Source: Apostichopus japonicus
Lineage: Eukaryota; Echinodermata; Holothuroidea; Aspidochirotida; Stichopodidae
Direction of reading: 5' to 3'
DNA: 64,000 nucleotides
Assembly: GCF_037975245.1 (NCBI RefSeq)
Contig: NC_092574.1
Location: forward strand, 24,330,713-24,394,712
The notes beneath the pieces are model-generated. The model ran no database searches, was not told the origin of the DNA, and saw nothing but the letters and a program-made list of their open reading frames with translations. Positions within the stretch are counted from its first letter, which is position 1. Each line of letters begins with the position of its first letter. Below, piece by piece: positions 56,461 through 64,000 of the stretch. Position numbers and translations under genes: made by a program.

Positions 56461-57598
56461 TAACGACTTTTGGGGTTTGGGTTAGGCGTATTGTTAGCTT
56501 TATGATATATAATGGGATAGTAAACTAAGACATTTTATGTGTATTGTGAATGACGGTATTGTTTGCTCGCACGTAACTATAGTTTTACAATAGGAATTTT
56601 TTAACCCGATTCAAATTAGCCCATGACTGACTTTGTGTCCAACACGTATATTTACCATATGGTATATATTGATATAGTGTTTCTGCATAGTAACACACTT
56701 CCCTTCAGTTAGTGTATACAAACAAACAGTTATTTCACCGTGAATATATTTTAGATTTTAATTAGATTTAGTTTTAGATTTAATTAGATTTAGTTCATAT
56801 TTAATTCCCTGTCTGCATGCTTCCACAAAACTAGCTATGTTGGAAATATACCCAATAAAAACTCCCCTGTCTCGATACCATCAAGGCTCCATAGGCTGAT
56901 TACTAGCAACTCCATGCACAATTTCAGGAGGGTAAATTGAAGGGGTACTGGCAGGGCTTGTAGTCTTTGCAGTGGCAGGGCTTGAACTTGGAAGAGCAGC
57001 AGCATGGGTCCATCTTCATGAGAGTCTCTAAATAAATTATTGCTGTTGATAAATTCAAACCAGTGTTGAGTGCCTTGTTTGCGATTGTTACGATACGGCA
57101 TTGCTTGCATGTATTGTTATGTGTGGATGTACCAAACCGATGTATTGGCAGTGAGAATTTCATGATCTCCAGGCGTCCTTATGCCCCCATCCACCACAGA
57201 GAAGTCATTTCACGGCCATGAATAGTTCCTGTTATCATACGATATAAGCATGGAGTACCATGATAAAAGGAATTCATTTCCAATAGTTGTATCACGCTTA
57301 GTAAAAGCATTTCGCGAAATACGTACCAACGTGAAACGGGACAGTCACCACATTACTCGGACCCCCCCCCCCAAAAAAAAAAAAAATTCTAAAAAGTTCG
57401 AAAGTGGTTAATTTACGTTCGGAAAATATGGCCAAAATTCCATTTTCACTCTTTTTTTTTGTGTCTTTTGTTAATAAAGATTGGATAAGACACTTTTCTT
57501 TCATCAAATTCAGTTAGTACCAGACATATCAATTGGTTAATGACTAAAATTGACCTTCGAAAATGATAAGTTTTACCTAATAAAATATTAATGAGGAG

Positions 57599-57606
57599 TG
57601 ACGTCA
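57599..57606 (+). promoter_or_regulatory. perfect CRE-type palindrome TGACGTCA
   Basis: The eight-base CREB/ATF consensus lies 179 bases upstream of the start codon of the CD225-type gene. GAAAAGAAAACG at 57631-57642 nearby contains the IRF core AANNGAAA. Both are candidates by consensus only. Confidence 0.35.
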
Positions 57607-57784
57607 AGAAACCCCGTGCATATTCTACAAGAAAAGAAAACGCTTTTCGCACCGCTGGGGACTGATAATTTGTTCATGCGTGACGCACTCTCGGGCACCA
57701 GTTAGGGAAGCAATAGTCAAAGTCATAGCGTACGGTACCTTCTGACACAACAACATCACTCAGGAATACGAAGTCGAACTGACA

Positions 57785-57815
57785 ATGGAGGATTACAAAA
57801 ACTTTGTCAATGATG
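57785..57815 (+). CDS. CD225-type gene, exon 1 (start codon)
   Basis: Encodes MEDYKNFVND plus one base; the donor GTAAGC is at 57816. The ATG has a strong Kozak-like context and no upstream in-frame extension is needed. The intron to exon 2 is only 146 bases. Confidence 0.7.
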
Positions 57816-60139
57816 GTAAGCCATCTGATTTAATATTAGACTTGATTAATTAACAAAAAATACATCATATGATAATTTCGTCCAAAAGTGTTTTCTTTAG
57901 CAAAATGGACAAAATGTTTGAACTTAACTTATGTTCTTATGCTTTTGTCCTTATTTTACAGACAAAATTCAGATTGAAGAGCCACCACAGTATCCAGGAC
58001 AACAACATCTCGGAAGTACCAACACCGTCACTATGGCACAACCGGTACCACATGTACCTCAGGTAATATGTTTTAATTACATTCTGAAAGCTTTATTTGT
58101 TTCCTTTAAAAATCGAATTCAGAAATATTTCGTAAATATCGCTTCAACCTTTTGACACTACTTCCTACTGATAGTTGATTAACGGTGTTAAATGGGTCTA
58201 TTTACAGTGTTATTGACTAGAGTCAATGACTGTGTACTCGAGTCAGACTCGAGTAATATTTTGTGACTCGAGTTCAGATAATCAGATAGTCAATAGTGAC
58301 AAAAGTTGACTTGTTGACATTTCCAGAGTAGACGCTAACAAATTGTTTTACACCAAGAAAAAGGAAAGAAAGGCTAAGTAAGAGAAGATCGAAACAAACA
58401 TTCATTGTTTCTTTTGCCTTCCACGACACCATTTTTAATGATTTTTTATTCATGGCAGTGTGTAATTTTAGATTAGGAGAACCTTCCCGTCAACCCCCAC
58501 CTGCCCCACCACCATCACCTCCGATGGTACAATATGATTTATGTTGGGTGTACAGAGTTAGTAACTGTCGTCAGACAACGATCATGTTTCATGACTTTAC
58601 TGTTAAATATGTCATTAATTCATGTTCTGTATCGAGATAGGGAGATATAGAGAGTGGGGAGAGGATGAAGTTCAAGTTTTAAAATAAAGCTGCTGTCTAA
58701 TGCAAATGACTAAACTTGTAGAATTTACTCGTCTCATAGTATTGCAACTGGAGCTCACGAAGCAAGTCAACCATATGACCGATATCATCACTTCACAAAG
58801 ATGCAGCCTTTTTGTATTTGAGCTGGTTGATTCTGTTAAGGCTATACCTCTATGTATTGCACATGACTTTAGTTACTGCTACAGTTGGCTTGTGTCTCAA
58901 CTTACAATCAAATGAAATAACTTGTGATTTGATATGTTTTGACTTGTGACTTGGATTGGTCTGCGATAAAATCAATTGACTTGTGAGTTGGTGACTTCAC
59001 TGAACTTCATTTTCGAAAATCAGACGAATTGTCACATGACTTAACAAACCTGAAAGAGGGAAAAAACTGTAAGATTTATAAGATATGGAACTCATACGTC
59101 TACAATGTGCAAAATATATGCACCTTATATTCACTTAGCAATTCCAGTTTCCAACAATGTGGAAAGGCTTCAAACTTCCTTATGCACCCAACCATAAGTC
59201 AGCAGTCATGTAAGGGTTGCTCCACATCAAAACAATTTGATTATTTATAATCTATGACTATAATCAGCCACAATACATCGGCACAAAGCTCTCAATAATA
59301 AATAGAAAAGCAATTACTCTATTAAAAAGTAAAAAGTTTTTTCTGTTTCGTTTGTTTTACAGATTATTCGTAGCCCGGAAGATTTGGAAGTTATATCTTC
59401 CATTAAGACCAAGGCCACATTGTCCTTGGTGCTGTCCATCATGTTATTTTTGTTCTCTTGGACGATGTTCTGCACCATTCCGGCCATAGTATGTGCTATT
59501 ATGGTCAGTATTCTGAAGATAATTTATAGGTTAAGGCTGTTCGTATAATATAAAGGTATACACGTGACTGTTAGTTTGAAACAGCGTCGACTATTATGTC
59601 GCCTGTAAATATTAGTTTGACCAATCCAATCGAGTATAACACTTATTAATTTTACATCCCATGATGTACGTTTTTACCATGACACCCTTTATATCCATTG
59701 ATTACAATTTTTCTTACATTTCTATCATTCAGGTACATGTTTCCCCCTTTGCGTGTTATTTATTCTAATACGAACAAGGGTCTGAAGGCGATAGAGATTT
59801 TAGAAACGAATGACAACCACTGTAATCAATATTGCAAGTTTTAACATCCTCAACACTGAGGCAACACGGATGGCCGTTAAGCAACATTGACTAATGAATA
59901 TAATTAAAAGTCCCCAAGAGTGTCTCAGGTAATGTATAACATTGCTCGCATGTTATTTATTTTTGCTTTCTCCGTCATTTCTACAGGCTTTGACTGGAAT
60001 CGACACCAACATATACAAAGCTGCGGACCACGCAAAGCACGCAGCCAATCTGACAGGCGTAGCAATTGGAAGTACCGTGATTCAGATTATAATTGGCGTC
60101 ATTTATATCTTCAGCTACGGTTACTTAAATGGAAAATAA
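57785..60139 (+). CDS. CD225/dispanin-type (IFITM-superfamily) small membrane protein, 141 aa, four exons
   Basis: Exons 57785-57815, 57962-58062, 59363-59503 and 59987-60139 join in frame to 141 codons plus TAA. The start ATG has A at -3 and G at +4. Residues 1-44 are polar, acidic then Pro/Gln-rich, with PPQY at 18-21. Residues 62-93 form a hydrophobic segment (ATLSLVLSIMLFLFSW onward, then a Cys-Pro-containing half). Residues 94-112 are a polar loop with DTN and AADHAKHAA. Residues 113-137 form a second hydrophobic helix. This two-helix layout with a short Ala/Lys loop is that of CD225/dispanin proteins, small tail-located membrane proteins of plasma membrane and endosomes. The family call rests on architecture and general resemblance, not on a search. 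An alternative last exon lies at 61412. Confidence 0.68.
57816..57961 (+). other. CD225-type gene intron 1
   Basis: Short intron of 146 bases, GT/AG, nothing else visible. Confidence 0.7.
57962..58062 (+). CDS. CD225-type gene, exon 2 (Pro/Gln-rich)
   Basis: The acceptor TTTTACAG ends at 57961 and the donor GTAATA is at 58063. It reads DKIQIEEPPQYPGQQ, then a Thr/Pro/Val stretch ending HVPQ. It carries a PPxY motif (PPQY), the type bound by WW-domain proteins. Confidence 0.75.
58063..59362 (+). other. CD225-type gene intron 2, 1.3 kb
   Basis: GT/AG intron. It contains CTCGAGTCAGACTCGAG near 58229 and TGACTTGTGACTTG words near 58930, possibly ends of an old transposon, and the dispersed repeat at 59122. 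No exon-like sequence remains. Confidence 0.7.
59122..59230 (+). repeat. dispersed repeat, copy in intron 2 of the CD225-type gene
   Basis: Partner of 56352-56460; both are 109 bases. It lies 130 bases before the exon at 59363. Confidence 0.82.
59363..59503 (+). CDS. CD225-type gene, exon 3 (first hydrophobic segment)
   Basis: The acceptor TTTTACAG ends at 59362 and the donor GTCAGT is at 59504. There are 47 codons in phase 0 to phase 0. It encodes IIRSPEDLEVISSIKTK, then a long hydrophobic helix with SW, C-T-I-P and a final VCAIM. It is the shared exon for both possible last exons. Confidence 0.78.
59987..60139 (+). CDS. CD225-type gene, terminal exon A
   Basis: The acceptor TTTCTACAG ends at 59986. 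It has 50 codons plus TAA. It reads ALTGIDTNIYKAADHAKHAA, then the second helix (LTGVAIGSTVIQIIIGVIYI) and a short tail ending LNGK. AATAAA at 60135-60140 overlaps the stop codon. Confidence 0.78.
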   Translation, partial: ALTGIDTNIYKAADHAKHAANLTGVAIGSTVIQIIIGVIYIFSYGYLNGK

Positions 60140-60276
60140 AGGTATCATGTAGAATCAAATAGTTTAAGTTTACACAGAAATGTTTTTACTCTCAAGGCTG
60201 TTTTGCTTCATACTATCGATATTTGTATATCGATATTTGATATATCGATATTTGATATATCGATATTTGATATATC

Positions 60277-60281
<5 letters not shown>

Positions 60282-60344
<63 letters not shown>
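60282..60344. repeat. TA microsatellite in unit A
   Basis: TA run of 63 bases; its homologue in unit B is at 61659-61709. Confidence 0.95.
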
Positions 60345-60347
<3 letters not shown>

Positions 60348-60499
60348 GGTGGAGGCTGGAAGTTTTATCACTATTCTGGATTTTACAACTCATTGCGATT
60401 TCGATTGTATATTCATTTGCCTTTGTCGTTTACCTCCATTTCATTAACAAAAGTCTGTTCAAAGATAGAGCAATATGAAAAGTGGGGAATACTAATGTT

Positions 60500-60853
60500 T
60501 GGTAAAGCATTTTAAGAATATTCTGAGGAAAGTAGTGCTTCAACTTAGAAATGATCGCAACATTTTTCGCCACAGTGTTTGCAATATTTGAAATATGTTC
60601 ACACCAAGTAAGTTTACTATCGATGTATACTTCCAGAAACTTAGTACTATGTACATGCTTGATTGGCTTACCTTCCATTCAAATATCTTTTCTCTAAGAA
60701 GAAGATTAACTTTAACTGAAAACAATGTAGCTGGTTTTATCAAGATTAAGTGATAGCTTTTTAATTAGTTGCAAACCAGTCGTAAAATTTATTATAACTC
60801 CATGGATACTATGTCATGTAAAGTATTTAAATTATTGGACTCGAAAAATATAC
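60500..60853 (-). mobile_element. LINE 3' fragment, copy in unit A
   Basis: The minus strand reads KFLEVYIDSKLTWCEHISNI, then KNVAIISKLKHYFPQNIL and KMLYQTLVFP. This is the conserved region after the reverse-transcriptase core of non-LTR elements. It stops being recognisable at about 60505, so the element is truncated at its 3' end. Confidence 0.88.
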
Positions 60854-60877
60854 ATATACATATATATATATATAGAA

Positions 60878-60994
60878 AGTCATTAATCGCGAATAAGTAA
60901 AAGGTGGTAAAAAGCTGAAAAGGCGCAGTCCATTTGAGTCCGTCGGGGGGGGGGGGGTATCCGTCCCTCTGACTTTACGGACGCTCCGCCACTG
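60878..60994. mobile_element. truncated hAT MITE between the duplicate units
   Basis: It matches the right part of the MITE at 12869-13256 (TCGCGAATAA, AAAAGCTGAAAAGG, CAGTCCATTTGAGTCCGTC, GCTCCGCCACTG). The left end is missing. Its right terminus coincides with the start of unit B. Confidence 0.85.
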
Positions 60995-61411
60995 CGTCAA
61001 CTACTTTTTCGCGTGTTAATGTTAGTTTGACCAATCCAATCGAGTATAATTTGCAAGTAACTCAACAGCAAAAAACTAAATGATTTGCAATCCTATGATG
61101 GACGTTTTACCATGACACCCTTTATTTCCATCGATTACAATTTTTCTTTCTCAATTCTATCATGTTTTGCTCTTTGCGTGTTATTTATTCTAATACGAAC
61201 AAGTGTCTGAAGGTGATGTAGATGTTACAAACGAATGGCAACAATTGCAATCAATATTGCAAGTTTTAACATCCTCAACACTGAGGCAACACTGATGGCC
61301 ATTAAGCAACACTGAATAATAAATATAACTAAAAGTCCCCAAGAGTGTCTCAGGTAGTATATAACATTGCTCGCATGTTATTTATTTTTGCTTTCTCCGT
61401 CATTTCTACAG

Positions 61412-61561
61412 GCTTTGAATGGAATCGACACCAACATCAAGAATGCTGTGTCACACGCAAATGTCGCAGCCATTCTGACAGGCGTAGCAATTGGAAGTAC
61501 CGTGATTCTGATTTTAATTGCCATCATTTATAACAGCAACCACGGTTATTATTATTACTAA
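61412..61561 (+). CDS. CD225-type gene, duplicated alternative terminal exon B
   Basis: This is the second copy of the terminal exon, in a tandem duplicate unit. The acceptor TTTCTACAG ends at 61411. The same phase 0 entry gives ALNGIDTNIKNAVSHANVAA, then ILTGVAIGSTVILILIAIIY, a tail NSNHGYYYY and TAA: 49 codons. Spliced to exon 3 it would give a 140-residue isoform with a different loop, helix and tail. No promoter or exon 1-3 copy accompanies it, so it is either a mutually exclusive last exon or a dead copy. The intact acceptor and frame favour use; transcripts are needed to decide. Confidence 0.65.
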   Translation, partial: ALNGIDTNIKNAVSHANVAAILTGVAIGSTVILILIAIIYNSNHGYYYY

Positions 61562-61652
61562 AATGGAAAATATAGGTATCATGTATAATCAAATAGTTTA
61601 AGTATACACAGAAATGTTTTTACTCTTAAAGCTGTTTTGCTTCATACTAACG

Positions 61653-61658
<6 letters not shown>

Positions 61659-61709
<51 letters not shown>
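61659..61709. repeat. TA microsatellite in unit B
   Basis: TA run of about 51 bases, homologous in position to 60282-60344. Confidence 0.95.
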
Positions 61710-61713
<4 letters not shown>

Positions 61714-61849
61714 CCCGGTGGAGGCTGGAAGTTTTTTCACTGTTCTGGATTTTACAACTCATTACGATTTCAATTATATATTCATTTGCCTTTGTCGTTA
61801 ACATCCATTTCATTAACAAAAGTCTGTTCAAAGATAGAGCAATATGAGT

Positions 61850-64000
61850 GGGGAATATTAATGTTTGGTAAAGCATTTTAAGAATATTCTGAGGAAAGTA
61901 GTGCTTCAACTTAGAAATAATTGCAACATTTTTTCGCCACAGTGTTTGCAATATTTGAAATATGTTCACACCAAGTAAGTTTACTATTAATGTATTCTTC
62001 GAGAAACTTAGTACTATGTACATGCTTGATTGGCTAACCATCCATTCAAATATCTTTTTTCCAAGACGAAGATTGACTTTTATTGAAAACAATGTAGCTG
62101 GTGTTATCAAGATTAAGTGATAGCTTATTAATTAGTTGCAAACCAGTCGTAAAATTCATTATAACTCCATGTCATGTAAAGTATTCAAATTATTGTATTC
62201 GAAAAATATACTAATTTAATCTGCAAATAAAATAGTTTTTGCAATATTAGAGATATGGCAGATGTCATTGATACATATAATGAATAGAAGTGGATCTAAT
62301 ATTGAACCTCGAGGAACACCACAGCGGATTTCAGCATATTCAGATAAGGTGTTCTTATACGAAGTATTCTGTAAACGTTTCGATAAGTATAGCTGTCCAT
62401 CCAGATAAGGGTTGGTCCTCTAATACCGTAGAATGATAACTTGTTTAGAATAAGACAATGGTTAATGGTATCAAAAGCTTTTGATAGGTCATAGAATATA
62501 AGAATACATGTTTTCTTCTTATCAAGGCTTTTCAATTGCATCTGCCAGGGCAAGCTCAGTTGAGTGACCAGGGCGGAACCGATATTGTTCCTTGCATAAT
62601 ATTTTATGAGCATGGAGGAAATTTATCATTCTGTTGGACATGAGACGTTCGATAATTTTGGAAAAGCATGATAGAATAGAGATTGGTCGGCAGTTCTCGT
62701 AGATATTCGATTCCCCTTTCTTAAAAATGGGGAAGACCTAAGCAATCTTCAGCTTATCTGGGAATACCCCAGTGGTGAACGATATGTTACAGATTTGAGT
62801 AAGAGGGGTGACAATGAAAAGTCATACCTGCTTAACAATATCTTGCTTGAAATCATCATACCAGGGAGTGTTCCATAACAACTCCCTGATCATACCCAGC
62901 TGCTTTCTTTGGCTTTAAGCAATGATTCACTACAAGTAAAAGGTCCTCCTCCCTGACATGGTAGGAGTTTCGCATACTATTATTACTATATATGAGGTTG
63001 TTTGATTTGACATATGATTGATTTTGCTGGTAAGTGAGGGTCCAAGGTTAATGAAGAAATTGTTAAAGCCGTATGCAATTTCTTGATCGTCGCTGGTTCC
63101 GTGATCGCCGTCTTTGAAAACAGATGGGTACGATGATTTATTACGGTCTCACTCTAGAACCTCATTGATTACGTCCCAGGTATCATTTACACTATTGTTT
63201 CTATCTTTGAATTTGTTATCAAAATATAACCTTCGAGAGAAACTTATTGTGTGGTTTAACTTGATTCGGTACGCAACATAAGTTTCTTTATTGCTGTTTG
63301 GAGGAGCTTTTGAGTATAGTCTGTAAAGATGTTTTTTTCTTTTAATAAATTTAAGTTTATCCTTAGTAACCATGAATGTTTTCTCTTGCGTCTATTTCCT
63401 TTAGTAATTAATAGATGAGGAAAACACTTTTTGTAAATTAAATTAAAAATGTTAAAGAATGAGATGTAAGCTGAATTAGTATCAACTTTAATTAACACCT
63501 CATTCCATGTGTCCTTCTCAATTTCATCAATAAATTATGATATATTGCGTTTGTTAAAATTTCGTAAATGAAAGGGTTCATTTGTTTTGTTTGTCCTGTC
63601 AAGAATCTTTAGGAATATAGGCATATGATCACTTAAATCAGTAATGAGTATGCCTGTAGTAAGAGAGGAATTAGCATTTGTTATAATGTTATCAATAACA
63701 GTAGCTACATTACTATTAAAACGAGTAGGTTTTGTTATCGTAGCATAAAAACCGTATTAGCACATAATGTTTAAAACATCTCTATAGACTTACTAAAATT
63801 GGACAAGTTAATGTTATAACCCCCCATAATAGCCTATACACAGTACTCTGGTGATTGGTTATAGTGAGAACTATGTTTTCCATGCGTGTCTTAAAATCAG
63901 CCAATGAGCCATTTGGTGGTATGTACACTACACCGATGATGGAATTCTCATTGTGGGGTGGGTTAACCTGATATCACTTTGTATTGAAGTCGGACTATAG
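61850..64000 (-). mobile_element. decayed non-LTR retrotransposon (LINE) with endonuclease and reverse transcriptase remnants
   Basis: On the minus strand, from right to left: GVVYIPPNGSLADFKTRMEN (63850-63940, AP-endonuclease region); KDKLKFIKRKKHLYRLYSKA and INEVLE (63149-63373, linker); FNNFFINLGPSLTSKI (about 63010-63070); reverse-transcriptase motif FYDLSKAFDTINH and NKLSFYGIRG (62430-62520); GVPRGSILDPLLFI (about 62280-62320); FAD followed by a stop where FADD is expected (about 62215); and the C-terminal LTWCEHISNI-like region in unit B. Frames shift several times and stops interrupt it, so it is dead. The layout fits a CR1/Jockey/Rex-like clade; exact clade not determined. It continues past base 64000. 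Confidence 0.9.
62296..62613 (-). pseudogene. reverse transcriptase fragment of the LINE
   Basis: A 105-codon open stretch with the palm motif A (FYDLSKAFDTINH, containing the first catalytic Asp), then LNKLSFYGIRG. The frame breaks before GVPRGSILDPLLF, which is readable in another phase. The second catalytic motif has lost its second Asp to a stop. Confidence 0.88.

Larger units (their letters stand above)
59585..60853 (+). repeat. tandem segmental duplication, unit A
   Basis: It runs from CGTCGACTATTATGTCGCC to GAAAAATATAC and contains intron 3 sequence, terminal exon A, a TA array, and a 3' fragment of a LINE. It aligns along its length with 60995-62211. Unit A has extra copies of ATATCGATATTTGAT at 60213-60278. 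Confidence 0.93.
60995..62211 (+). repeat. tandem segmental duplication, unit B
   Basis: It begins CGTCAACTACTTTTTCGCG directly after the end of a truncated hAT MITE and ends at GAAAAATATAC inside the LINE. It contains terminal exon B, a TA array (61659-61709) and the LINE 3' part, which here is continuous with the rest of the LINE. Confidence 0.93.

Noticed and set aside
60430-60743. Short minus-strand frames as independent genes
   Set aside because: They are the LINE 3' fragment carried in duplicate unit A.

Overview
The window looks like nuclear DNA of an invertebrate animal, most likely a marine deuterostome of echinoderm type. Short exons with GT/AG splice sites sit in introns of up to 24 kb. 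The DNA is AT-rich, full of TA microsatellites, minisatellites, tRNA-derived SINEs, hAT-type miniature elements and a decayed non-LTR retrotransposon. No bacterial, organellar or viral gene organisation is visible. The echinoderm assignment is inference from style, not proof.

Two protein-coding genes can be supported, both on the + strand. (1) The last four coding exons of a TMEM185 (TMEM185A/B-like) multi-pass membrane protein lie at 3702-3785, 27803-27979, 34520-34643 and 43410-43627. They splice in frame and end in a conserved NIEMPD tail; the 5' exons must lie upstream of base 1. (2) A complete small gene at 57785-60139 encodes a 141-residue, two-helix protein that I read as CD225/dispanin (IFITM-superfamily) type. 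It has an acidic and proline-rich N-terminus with a PPQY motif.

The most interesting region is 59585-62211. A tandem duplication of about 1.25 kb copied the last exon of the CD225-type gene together with its flanks and the 3' part of a LINE. The second copy (61412-61561) keeps its acceptor, frame and a stop, so it can serve as an alternative terminal exon giving a 140-residue isoform. Flanks of the two exon copies are about 95% identical by eye. The exons are only about 83% identical, and nearly all exon changes alter the protein.

Layout: 1-3701, upstream TMEM185 intron; 3786-27802, a 24-kb intron with a 173-bp satellite array, two hAT MITEs, three SINE copies and several minisatellites; 27980-34519 and 34644-43409, further introns with MITEs and minisatellites; 43628-57784, 3' UTR and intergenic DNA dominated by minisatellites and one large palindrome (51114-51433); 57785-62211, the CD225-type gene and its duplicated exon; 60500-64000, a minus-strand LINE with endonuclease and reverse-transcriptase remnants that runs off the right edge. 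I saw no RNA genes, no CRISPR array and no origin of replication.
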